DNA of 64,000 nucleotides from contig SAXG01000014.1 in the NCBI GenBank assembly GCA_012932865.1, forward strand, positions 1 through 64,000, given 5' to 3'. The stretch is from Amylostereum areolatum. Taxonomy: Eukaryota; Basidiomycota; Agaricomycetes; Russulales; Stereaceae. This document shows, in pieces, positions 36,727 through 47,476 of the stretch. Position 1 is the first letter of the stretch. Each line of letters starts with the position of its first letter. The translations under genes and the position numbers were made by a program. The notes under the pieces were generated by a model, which was given only the letters and a program-made list of their open reading frames with translations, was not told the DNA's origin and searched no databases.

Positions 36727-36853
36727 ATGTGTTGATATCTGTCGGATCGGGACTATGAGCCTCTGCCAGGCTCCAGCCACTTCCTGCCCGTCCCACTGCC
36801 ATCCCACTTTTCCTCAGCTCCAGCAGCACGAACACCATCCAAACCAATCTGTC

Positions 36854-38968
36854 ATGGACCGCAAGTTCATAGGGCCTATGCCGACCGCCGAGTTTCTAGA
36901 CCGGTTCACGCTGTCTCCTCCTCCCGATGTCGTAGCATCCCAGGAAACTCGACCGCCCGTCGACCAACTCCAGGTGGATGACTCTGGGGATTTGGTACGC
37001 TTTTATCATGCAACATTGTGCTACTGACTGACTTTGTGGTTATAGGTTCGCGCCCTCGAGAGTTCCAGAAAGCTGTTCCCAAATCTCCATTTCCATGACC
37101 CAACCGCTGCGTGCGGCGCGACAGAGAATACTGCCGGCACCCTCCCATCTATCTCAGTGTCATTCACGGATGAAAGCTCTGTTAAGTCATCAGAAATATA
37201 TCCCGAACGCGCCACCTGGGACATGTTCGTGGACTTGACGCCGTTGGACGAGGATCCCTTTCAAGACCCCTCGACGGAAAGCCAAAACCCACTTTCCGCG
37301 TCCCCTTTCCAGCGCGGCACAAACAAGGCACTCATTCATCGTCGCCACCTGGCATACCTCATTCTCGAAATGTTCAAGTGTCGCGCTAGAACGTTCATCT
37401 TCTCCGTCATCATCCTGAATGACAAAGCTCGTCTCATTCGCGCCGACCGAAGTGGTGCCGTCGTCACACAGCTGTTTACCTGGACCGGAGAGAACAGTCC
37501 GCTCGTCGAATTTTTGCGTCGCTTCAACTCAATGTCTCGAGCGGAGCGCGGTTTCGATCCTACCGTGACGCTTCCGTCCTCCGAAGAGATACGGACCGCC
37601 CGCGATGCGTTTGAGCGGGAGGACGTCGACGCGGACTACGCGGACTTCAGGATGCAGAAGTTCCGTGTGCGCGACGAGGTGACCGGCGTGGAACGCGCCT
37701 ACGTCGCCGGTGTCCCTAGAACTTACGCTCCCAATGTGGTGGGCAGGGGCACTACCGGCTACATTGCGGCGGACCTCGACGACGGATCGCTGGTCTGGAT
37801 CAAGGATTCGTGGCGGCTCAACAGGTCATATGTTCGCAAGGAGGCCGACATATATCGACTACTTATGGAGGCTGACATACCGCACATTTCTCCGATGGTG
37901 TGCGGAGGGGATGTCGAAGGTCAAGAGACCCATAGTCAAGACTTCGTGAAGGCCTCGTGGGCTTGCGAAACGCACGGTATCAGCCATCATATCCACCACC
38001 GCGTTGTTCTCTCCGTCATCGGCCGTCCTCTCAAAAAGTTTACCTCTACTCGCGAATTGACGACAGCGACTCGAGATGCCCTCGAAGGTATGTTGCAGCT
38101 GTATGTCATCTCCTCTTTGATCGCTCATCGTATTATTATAGCTCATTCGGCTGTATTCACGAAGCTTAACATCCTCCACGGCGATATCAGTGGAGGGAAC
38201 ATACTCATCACCAAAGATGGTTGCGGAATTCTTATCGATTGGGACCTCGCAATCGACCTCGCGCAGGAAAAACGATCCGCCCTCACGGTGCGTCTTGCCT
38301 GCATAATGCCGAATATTGTTCTGACGGTTTGTGGGGGGTAGGGTACATGGCAATTTATCTCTGCCGCTCTTCTGGACAACGAGGGTAAAAAGCCCCACGA
38401 GCTTCAAGATGACCTTGAGTCCTTCGTTCATGTCTTCGTCTACCATGTCGTCCGCTATCGTCCCACCGGCGTGCGTTGCCTTCTGGACTCCATCGACTCC
38501 GTATATCGCCCTTACACTCGTGGGCGGCCAACCATCTACAGTACCGACGGGAAGATCAGCTTCTTTTGTGGGGCATCATTCCCCAACGCCGAACTCAGCG
38601 GCCACATCAGCGAGAGCGCACATTGCCTCGTGAAGGAGCTCCGCCGACTGTTCTTCCGAGCCATCTACGCCCACCCAACCGACATCGATCCGGACATGCG
38701 ACCACCTGCAGTCGAGAAGCTAGCCACATCTTCCTATACACTCGAGCTCTTCAACGCTGCGCTCAAAGGCCAGGATTGGGCTACTGACGATGGCAGCCAA
38801 GACGTGCTCGAGGAGGATGACGAAGAAGATTCAGGGAAGGCGACGACGGGAAAGCGGGCAGCGTCAGCGGCTTTGGGACAAGAAAAGTCACGGTCTTCAA
38901 AGCGTCAATGTACAACTTCCTCTAAATCAAATCGCTCGAAAGCCAGCAGGTCGCGAAGCTCGTCATGA
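36854..38968 (+). CDS. FunK1 fungal-type protein kinase, K5
   Basis: There are four exons: 36854-36994, 37046-38087, 38142-38287 and 38342-38968, giving 651 residues. It starts MDRKFIGPMPTAEFLDRF. It carries ARLIRADRSGAVVTQLF, the ATP-site lysine in VWIKDSWRLNRSYVRKE, the catalytic loop ILHGDISGGNIL, IDWDLAIDL, GTWQFISAALLDN, and DLESFVHVFVYHVVRYRP. The tail has a KR..SSKRQ basic stretch and ends SRSKASRSRSSS. The second intron is 54 nt with no in-frame stop. It is most like K2 (both with ERATWDMF and TPLDEDPFQDPS), in keeping with the block duplication. A Helitron lies 123 bp beyond its stop codon. Confidence 0.88.
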
Positions 38969-39091
38969 CCTTCCTTGCCATTGCCTCTTTTATATCATAT
39001 ACACGGGCCCATGGACCTTTCTACCGTACTTACTCCTTACTTAGAGTACTTGCGTACCTTTATTTTCGTGATCGATTTGGCTTGTACAGTA

Positions 39092-40559
39092 CTAGCATAG
39101 ACCCATGCATTGCACTCATTCAAGTAGCAAGGCTGTGGTGATTGTATTCAAATAAGCAACAAATAAGCATAACTAAGTACTAAGCATGAAGTGTAGAAGA
39201 TTCAACTCGCAGTCCGATAGTAGGAAAACTGTAGCCGGGATGCCTAGAGGGGTTTGTGACGGTCCCAAATGCTCTCGCTCGTGTCGGGCTCTCTTGGCAA
39301 TCTGCCATTTCGATAGCAGAGTGGGTTGTTCTGTTCCTTGAGGGTTCAGAGCTGGAGTCCTTGGGGGCGTAGGAAGCAAGTCGCTGAGGGCCGAGTAGGC
39401 CTGCGAATATGCAATGTCGATGAGGACATATCACCTGTGATATGGATAACAAAAGGATCAGTAAAGCCTTTACTATCACATTGATTGATACTGTATGCAC
39501 GTACCATCTATGAAAGCTCCGTTCGAGGCTTGCTGGTTGGTTGGGTTCTTGCATTATCGTGTCGCCTGTCGTTGATTCGGACGTGGACGACACAATACAA
39601 TGCTGTTGCGGACCTTCAGGATCCTGAGGATGTCGTTGTGCTCGCACTCAAGACCGGCGGTGGCCAATGGCGTCAGCCGAGGAAAGCTGTAGACAACAAT
39701 ATAGTAAGCAAGGACATTGATCAGTTTGTTAAGGTCAGTCATACCTGGACGGCCGTGTTCTCGTTCGCTTGCGAGGAGGTTGAATGGGCACTGTTTCTGG
39801 GGGCTGCATCTTGGACGGAATCAGTGGACCTGCGTTCCTGCTCGGTGCACCATCCCAATGGCCAGCCAATGTCACCCCCAACTCGCATAGATTCTTCTGC
39901 ACAAATAGTACATGTCAGTTCGTCTCGCAAGAGAGAAAGAAAATGCGCACATGATCCAGATGAATGCACCGAGATGCACTGGATGCAGATGACAGGGTGT
40001 GCTGTACTGTGTCGTGTCGGGTCGTGTCGTGTCGTACATCACTCGAGCTCGGGACCACCACGCCTCATCCGAGCACCGAGGAAATTTCCCGAAAAATCTC
40101 TAGATATATAAATAAATCCAATCAGGGGGGGTGGGAGCGACGCGGTCATCGTGACCGAAGCGACAAAACACGTCCGTGTTGCTGCACAAACATTGCTTTG
40201 GAGGAAAATTGATTTGAATTTGTTTTCTGATATACAAAGTAAAAGGTATAAGTAGGGCTGTGCCATGGAGGCTACTTTGACGCTAACGGCGGTGCGTAGA
40301 GGTGCCATAGAGAGTGGGAAGGTATGACGGTGGCCAAGTACGTGGTGGAGGTCAAGACGAAGAGCGACGCGGCGACCCGGCCGACGCGCAAGCCTAGGAT
40401 GACGCAAGCAGCCACGTGCATTTGTCAACGCGACCTGTCACGTGTCGCGTTACGATGACGTGGCTGTTGTCCCACAACCAATCAGAAAGCTCACTTGTCT
40501 CGCGGTTTGTGTCGTGACGTGACGCAGCGCTCCACCGCGTCTCTCTTTGTATTAAAGGA
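39092..40559 (-). mobile_element. Non-autonomous Helitron, copy 2
   Basis: This is the reverse complement of the Helitron at 30309-31777. CTAG is at 39092-39095 and the 5' TC is complementary to 40558-40559; the flanks are again A and T. At 1468 bp it is one base shorter, which fits a single missing C seen near 39324 (two reading frames switch there). All other frames translate identically, so the copies are nearly identical and transposition is very recent. It sits between K5 and K6; without it the K5-K6 spacing (about 410 bp) equals the K2-K3 spacing (about 430 bp). Confidence 0.87.
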
Positions 40560-40572
40560 TTGTATTAAAGGA
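40547..40572. repeat. 13-bp duplication at the Helitron 5' end
   Basis: TTGTATTAAAGGA occurs twice in a row (40547-40559 and 40560-40572). The inner unit is the Helitron's own 5' terminus and the outer unit lies just outside it. Both would satisfy the A|TC boundary. Confidence 0.75.
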
Positions 40573-40745
40573 TGTATCATACATCCGGGTTAGAAACCTT
40601 TTCGTCTTCATCACGCCGCACTGGGCTCAATCAACGATCTCGTCGCCCTTCGTCAACATTCAACATTCAAGCTTCAAGCTTCAGAGAGTTTCAGGCCGTT
40701 GAGGTTCTGAACAGTTAGAACAGTTCAAAACCAGCAACCATTAGT

Positions 40746-40751
40746 CACGTG
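40746..40751 (+). promoter_or_regulatory. CACGTG motif upstream of K6
   Basis: CACGTG lies in the context AGTCACGTGTTGTGGTTCGAA, 96-101 bp before the start. It is nearly the same context as K4 and K3. Confidence 0.55.
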
Positions 40752-40846
40752 TTGTGGTTCGAAAACGGACTTCGCCTTTGATTCAACGTTCAATCCTTCT
40801 TCCAGTCTCCCACCATCCATCGTTCGCTATTACTCTCCCAGCTATA

Positions 40847-43040
40847 ATGGATCGCAAATTCATCGGACCTATGTCAACGTCCGAGTTCATCGACCGATTC
40901 ACGACTCCAGATCAAGCGCAAAACGAGGAGTATTTCCGTCTTCAACGCGAACAATTGTGGACTACCGACATTCTTGTAAGCCCGTGTTTCCCGTCGCCTG
41001 CCATCGCTATCTGACCATAGCAGATGAAAACCCTCAGCAACTCAAAGCAGTTCCCCAACCTCCGTTTTGACGACCCCACCACGCTTGACGACGGGACTCA
41101 GCAGGACACCACGATCCTCCCACACGTCGCAGTCTCCTTTGAGGATGCGGCACCTTCACCATATCCGCGTCCTCTACCTAGTCGGGCGACCTGGGACATG
41201 ATTTTTGAAATGACACCGCCAAACGAAGATCCTTTCGAGGACCCTGCATCCGATGTCATCACCACGCGTTCGCAATTATCCTTCCAGCGCGAAACGAACA
41301 GGGCCCTCATGCACCGCCGTCGCCTGGCGTATCTTATTTTGGACATGTTCAAGTCTCGTTCAAGAACCTTTGTCTTTGCGGTCATCATCTTGAACGACAA
41401 AGCCCGCCTTATTCGCGCCGACCGAAGCGGTGCCATCGTCACGGAGCTATTCACCTGGACCGAAGCAAACAGCCCGCTCGTCGTCTTTCTCCGCAGGTTC
41501 AACTCGATGACCCGAGCGGAGCGGGGCTTCGACCCTACCGTGACGCTTCCATCTCCCGAGGAAATCCAACTGGCCCGCGATGTTTTTGCGAGGGAAGGTG
41601 TTGATGCGGACTACCCCGATTGCAAGATGCAAAAGTTCCGCGCTCGCGACGATGTGACCGACGTGGAGCACGTTTATGTCGCCGGTGTCCCTACGACTTA
41701 TTCTCCTAACGTGGTGAGCAAAGGAACTCAGGGTTATATCGCGGCGGACTTGGATGACGGCTCGCTGGTCTGGATCAAGGACTCCTGGCGGCTGAACAAG
41801 TCTTACGTTCGCAAGGAGGCCGACGTCTATCGCCTACTCATGGAGGCCGAGGTGCCGCATGTCGCTTCGATGGTCTGCGGAGGGGACGTTGACGCTCAGG
41901 AGACGCAAAGCCAAGATTTCGTGAAGGCTCCTTGGGCTTGCGAAACGGATGAAGTCAGACAGGGTAAGATCCACCACCGCGTTGTTCTCTCGACCGTCGG
42001 CCGTCCCCTCAAGAAGTTTACGTCTACTCGCGAATTGACGACTGCGACTCGTGATGCCATAGAAGGTACGCCTTTTCCCCTGTACTCCCACCGTTGCTAA
42101 TCAGATCGACTTAGCTCACTCGGTTGTGTTTACCAAGCTTAATATCCTGCACGGCAACATCAGCGCGGGAAACATTCTTATCACTCAAGACGGCCGTGGA
42201 ATGCTCATCGACTGGGATCTTGCCATTGACCTCGCACAGGAGAGTCGCTCCGCCCTCGCGGTATGTCCGACCATCACTTCTAAGTCAAGCGTCGTGTTGA
42301 TCATATGTTGACGACAGGGTACTTGGCAATTCATCTCCGCCGCGCTCTTCGACGGCAAGGGTACAAAGTCTCACAGCCTTCAAGATGACCTCGAATCCTT
42401 CGTCCACGTCTTTGTCTATCATATCGTCCGATATCGCCCCACCAGTGTCGAGCCCCTTCTAGATCGCATGGAGTCGGTGTATCACTCATACGTCCCAGGA
42501 GAAGATCACATATGCAGCAGCAGCGGAAAGCATATATTCTTCGGCGGCGTGTTTATCTCCAACATAGAACTGGAGGGTCATATCAGTGAGAGCGCACATC
42601 GTCTCGTGAGGGAGCTCCGTCGACTTTTTTACCGTGCTATCTACGCCGGTCCAACTGACATTGACCCGGACATGCGATCACTAGCCCTCGAGAATCTGGC
42701 CACATCTTCTCACATTATGCACCTTTTTAACTCTGCGCTGAAAGGCCAGGATTGGGTCACAAACGATGGCAGTCAAGATATGCTTGCCGAAGATGAAGAC
42801 GAAGGTTTAAGGACCGCGACGACGGGGAAGCGGGCGACATCACTGGCAGAGTTGCACCAAGAACAATCGCGGTCATCGAAGCGTCTATGCAGCTCTTCTT
42901 CCAACAGACAACGGCAGCAATGTTCCGGCTCCCCTCCGTCCACAAAGGCTTCATGTAGATCTACCCGCGCGAGGTCTAGCGCACTGCCCCAGCGGACAGG
43001 GAGGTCGGCGTCACGGAAGAAGTCGTCGAAAAGGCAGTGA
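40847..43040 (+). CDS. FunK1-type kinase with Asp-to-Asn catalytic loop, K6 (probable pseudokinase)
   Basis: There are four exons: 40847-40975, 41024-42065, 42115-42260 and 42318-43040, giving 679 residues. It opens MDRKFIGPMSTSEFIDRF. Most family features are intact: VWIKDSWRLNKSYVRKE, IDWDLAIDL, GTWQFISAALFDG and DLESFVHVFVYHIVRYRP. The catalytic loop, however, reads ILHGNISAGNIL, so the catalytic-base aspartate (about residue 405) is asparagine, encoded by AAC. Phosphotransfer should be abolished or very weak; binding or scaffold roles are possible. No frameshift or stop is present, so the protein itself seems made. The C-tail is longer than in its relatives and very basic, ending SASRKKSSKRQ. 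The paralogue is K3. Confidence 0.86.
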
Positions 43041-43183
43041 ATGACTTCTGCCCTTCCTGGCATCTTTTCTGGGACTTGATCGGCTTCCATAGCTCCATGT
43101 GATATATATACTACGTTTGAGAACGTGAGCGCGAGGAATGTATACGTCGAATCACGGTTAAACATGACGGCCATTGTTCCAGT

Positions 43184-43189
43184 CACGTG
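43184..43189 (+). promoter_or_regulatory. CACGTG motif upstream of K7
   Basis: CACGTG lies in the context AGTCACGTGCAGTGGTTCAAG, 104-109 bp before the start. Confidence 0.55.
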
Positions 43190-43292
43190 CAGTGGTTCAA
43201 GCATCGGGCTCCGCATGAGATCATGAGATTCAACCTTGTTCCTTCCTCCCACCTGCACCATCAGTCTCCCGTGCATCACCCTGCCAGCCATC

Positions 43293-45344
43293 ATGGATCG
43301 CAAGTTCATTGGGCCTATGCCACCGATCGAATTTATTGACAAATTTACGACCCCAGAGCGATCCCAGAACGAAGCGCCTTTTTTGATTCGACACGCTGCC
43401 GGACGACCTTGGACCGTCGACAGCCTTGTACGTTTGTGTTTCCCGTACCCTGATATCCATGTCTTACCACACCAGATCAACGCTCTAGATGGATCATCCC
43501 TGTTTCCAAACCTTTCCTTCGAGGACCCCGCCGCGTTCGAGGTGGAACGAGATGACGACGTCCTTCCACACGTCGCGGTCTCCTTTGCCGCCGCGTCGTC
43601 CACGCCGCATGTGCGACGCAAAACGGATCATGCAACCTGCGATATGATCATGGAACTCGTCCCGTCAAACGAGGACCCATTTGTAGACCCTGCGCCCGAT
43701 GACAACACCCCGCGCTCGCAGCTGTCCTTCCAGCGCGAAACGAACAGGGCCCTCATGTATCGTCGCCGGCTGGCATATCTCATCCATGAGATGTTCACGT
43801 GTTGCGCAAGGACATTCATTTTCTCCGTCATCATCCTGAAGAACAAGGCTCGTCTCATCCGGACTGATCGAAGCGGCGCGGTCGTCACGGAGCTGTTCAC
43901 CTGGACCGGTGCAGACAGTCCGCTCGTTCTCTTTTTACGCAGGTTCAACTCAATGTCCCGAGAGGAGCGGGGTTTTGACCCTACCGTGACGCTTCCATCC
44001 CCTGAGGAAATTCGAATCGCCCGCGATATTCTTGCGAAGGGGGACGTCGATGCGGACTACCCGGATTTCAAGATGCAGAAGTTCTATGTGCGCGACGAGG
44101 TAACCGGCATGAAACGCGCCTACGTCGCTGGCGCTCCTGTGCGTTATGCCCTCAACGTCGTGGGCAGGGGCACCCATGGTTATATTGCGGCGGGCTTGGA
44201 CGACGGATCGCTGGTCTGGATCAAGGATTCCTGGCGGCTCAACAAGCCGCACATCCGCAAAGAAGCTGACATTTATCGGATGCTCATGGAGGCTCGCGTG
44301 CCGCACGTACCTCCGATGGTTTGCGGAGGGGACGTCGAAGGCCAAGAAACCTACAGCCAGAAGTTTGTGGATGCGCCTTGGGCCTGCGAAACAGACATAA
44401 TCGACCATGGAAACATTCACCACCGCGTCGTTCTCTCGGCCATCGGCCGCCCTCTCAAGGACTTCGCCTGCACCCGCGAGTTGACAACTGCAACCCGTGA
44501 CGCTATCGAAGGTATGTTTGAGTTCTCTGCCGCATCCTGCTGGTGCTAATTCCATCTGTAGCGCATTATGCGGTCTTCGAAAGGTTGAAAATCCTCCATG
44601 GAGACATTAGCGATGGGAATATACTCATCACCAAGGAAGGCCGGGGAATCCTCATCGACTGGGACATGACGATCGACGTCGCGAATGGGGCTTACTTCTC
44701 CCTCACGGTATGTCCTTGTTTGATCCTTGAGCCTTTGAATACCCTTCTCATGGTCTGTGGTTCGATAGGGCTCTTGGGAGTTTATGTCCGCGGCCCTCCT
44801 GGAAGGCGAGGGTAAAAAGTCACGCCACCTTCAAGACGACCTCGAGTCTTTTGTTCATGTTTTCGTCCACCACATCATCCGCTATCGGCCTACCGGCTTG
44901 CTTTTTCTTCTTACCTGTCTCGAGAAGGTATACCGCCCCCATCTGCCAGGGCAACCGTCCCTCTACAACACAAGCGGTAAATTCAGCTTCTTCAGCGGGG
45001 TGTCCATTCCCAACGCCGAACTAAGCGGCCACATCTGCGAGAGCGCACATCGCCTCGTGAAGGCGCTCCGGCGACTCTTCTTTCATGCTCTCTACGCCGA
45101 CGACGACATCGATCCCGATGTACGATCGTCGGCGGTCGCGAAATTGGCCACGTCTTCCCATATACTGGGCCTCTTTGACACTGCACTCATAGGCCAGGAC
45201 TGGGCGATCGACGATGGCAGTCAGGACGTGCTTGGAGACGGAAACGATGAAGTTTTGGGGAAGGAAACGAAGGGAAAGCGAATTGCGCCTTCCGCCGCTT
45301 TAGAGGTGAAAATGTTGCGATCCTCGAAGCGGCTTCGTAAGTAA
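43293..45344 (+). CDS. FunK1 fungal-type protein kinase, K7
   Basis: There are four exons: 43293-43427, 43476-44511, 44562-44707 and 44769-45344, giving 630 residues. The start is MDRKFIGPMPPIEFIDKF. It carries ARLIRTDRSGAVVTELF, VWIKDSWRLNKPHIRKE, the catalytic loop ILHGDISDGNIL, IDWDMTIDV, GSWEFMSAALLEG, and DLESFVHVFVHHIIRYRP. Intron 1 is 48 nt and free of in-frame stops, so an unspliced product would keep the frame. The tail is short and ends SSKRLRK, without the Ser/Arg run of K2, K3 and K5. Of the block-2 kinases it is the most diverged from its partner (K4). It converges on membrane gene M3. Confidence 0.86.
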
Positions 45345-45851
45345 CAAGTACACGAGACATCACTTGTCCTTCATCCCCTGTTATGTTTGTTATTGTATCC
45401 CATGACATTACAGTAAATGCAGTGAATCATATATCAATAAGTATTCGACTCTCGACGAAGAACGAATGATTGAATAAGATAGCCAGTACACGCCGGCGCC
45501 ACACCCGCGTCGCCTGATCCACCACTGCCAGTGGTGAATCAGGCGACTAATCAGACTGCCATTAGCTCTGGTGAAACCCCGGCCCTAGCATAGTATATCC
45601 AGTACCCTCTATAACGAATTCACAAAGCACGAAATTGATACATCCATACACAGTGCACATCTATATATTTGTTGCGACGGATGTGTTGAACACCCAAGTG
45701 AGGCCAGCCCTTCGTCTTCTTGTCCGTAACCCGCCTCCATCTTTCCTTGCACATCATTAGTCCCTCGTTGATAGCGATGAATCTAAGGAGCTGGTCAGTA
45801 AGAGAGGGAAACAGGTGCAACAGTACAAAGCACATACGTAACGGTTGTCGG
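45345..45851. other. Convergent intergenic region K7/M3
   Basis: This holds the 3' regions of K7 and M3. Apart from the strong inverted repeat at 45509-45547 I see nothing. Confidence 0.5.
45509..45547. repeat. 19-bp inverted repeat, hairpin-forming
   Basis: The left arm GTCGCCTGATCCACCACTG and right arm CAGTGGTGAATCAGGCGAC pair with one mismatch and a single central base. It lies between convergent genes. It could be a remnant of a palindromic mobile element or a 3'-end structure. Confidence 0.75.
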
Positions 45852-47476
45852 TTACACAAAATTTTCAAGGCCGATATCAGTCTCTTTGCCCTCGGAGTTT
45901 TCGATATACGAGAAATCTTCCATCTCAATTTCCCCGTCTTTATTATGGACGGAAGGCTGGTCTGGAGTTTGCACCTGGCGATGATTCTCCGTCTGCGCGT
46001 CGAGATCGGAAGTGGCATGCTGACGGAACTGCAGCGTCGGGAGAGGCATGTCGTAGGAGAAGTTGCGATCGAGATAGAACTTCTCCAGAGCAACCAGCAC
46101 AATGACGATCGTCGGATATATGCCCTAGGTAAAATGCATATCAAGGGCGAGATGTCACTTTGGTTACGACGTACGATGGTTTGTATAATGGCCCCATTCG
46201 CAAATGTTTCCCATGCAGAATGAACCCCAGCGATGCCGAGTCCGGCTCCGCCAATGAACCTGGTCCGATGTCATAATAATAGACAACGGCCTCGTCGGCG
46301 ACAAGGAATATCTGCGTTTCGTATGAGCAAAAAATATGCAACATGACGAGCATATACGTACCCATATCGCACAGTACAGGACGCCGGATTCTACGATCAA
46401 GGCCAGAACCTTTTCTGCAAGAGTCCGATCACCACTGCCGTGAAGGTGTTCTCTTATGAGACGGCGATGCTGCCTGTACAAGACATGTCAGAATGACTAC
46501 GTCGTCAATATCCACCTGGTATCACACACCAGGCTCTGAACCCTATCAATGACGTGGCCCACAGGTTGGTTACGAGCGATAAAGTGAATGCGGCAAGCCC
46601 TGCGGCATCGTTCTGGAAGAGAACTGAAGGAGTCCAAGGGTCACACGCATGACCTGTTGTAAGTCCGGACATGGCTGTGTAGAGTGCTCTGGATCAGTGA
46701 GGGAATCTGTCCGTTCATGATACAGTGACTTACCAACTGATCCTAACAGTAAGACCAGCGATATCACGGAGAAAGCCCGGGTTTCCTTCCACAAGACCCA
46801 CGCCCTCCACAACACGATAAAATCACTGATAGATATCTAAAATCCCTTTAGCACTCCAACGTAGCCGTTACTAAGCAGTTGGTGAAGTCATACGTTGATG
46901 GCCAATACAGCGGTGGAAATGCAGTATGACCCTGGAATTCCTACTTGATCGTATTCACCTGCAATGATATCCGTTGCCAGGTTCATGATCGCGTCAGATC
47001 GTTCGCAGAGCTGTCCGGGATCGTAAGAGTACATGCAGGACTGCATGTAATCTGTTAGGGGACTCGCTATAGCCGCGGTATCCACTAGATCCAGGACTCC
47101 TAATACCCAGTCGAGAGTAGCGCCCGTATATAGAACGATGACGGCCAAAAGCATGAGGATATCGGGTACGTGATGCGATTTTTTGCGCCTGTGGGAGCAG
47201 AGTGTGAGACCGACGACGAATGGTGAGCCGTGCGACTTACCCAATGACATAAAGCGAGAGCAAGAAAAGCAGAGAGAACGCGCCTACGTTCGATCGTTGA
47301 AGCGTACTGCGTCTATCTGAAAAATGAGCGGACGTACCGAACATCGCTGTCTCGGCTAGCTGCCACGATGGGACGTCTGTGGTGGCTACCCTGCTGAAAG
47401 CTTCATTAAGTCTCATGACTTCCTCGACGTTGAAAAATGACGAGTTTCCGGGAAACGTGGGGTAAGAAGACGACAT
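45852..47476 (-). CDS. Seven-span membrane protein of an agaric family, M3
   Basis: This minus-strand gene has the same multi-exon plan as M1 and M2. It starts at 47476 (MSSSYPTFPGNSSFF). Exon 1 ends at 47338 after ETAMFG, as in M1 and M2. Later coding pieces include IVLYTGATLDWVLG, a cysteine-containing loop before STAVLAIN (about 46889-47090), LWRAWVLWKETRAF (about 46770-46815), the loop YRQHRRLIREHL followed by LAEKVLALIVESGVLYCAIW (about 46375-46475), and GIYPTIVIVLVALEKFYLDRNFSYDMPLP leading to the tail that stops at 45852. I did not resolve every intron boundary. No inactivating lesion was noticed. Function is unknown; it is a multi-pass membrane protein. Confidence 0.72.

Larger units (their letters stand above)
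36244..36853. promoter_or_regulatory. Bidirectional promoter region psiB/K5
   Basis: This 610-bp head-to-head region is related to the K1/K2 region, with a CACGTG facing each gene at corresponding places. Confidence 0.5.
29848..45344. repeat. Kinase block 2 (psiB, K5, K6, K7)
   Basis: This is the second copy of the four-gene kinase block, directly abutting block 1. Its length is 15497 bp. Removing the two TIR elements and the Helitron between K5 and K6 (2623 + 1154 + 1468 bp) leaves 10252 bp, close to the 10477 bp of block 1. Confidence 0.8.

Noticed and set aside
42773..43621. 282-residue minus-strand frame
   Set aside because: It is antisense to the end of K6 and start of K7 and crosses both genes' exons; a shadow frame.
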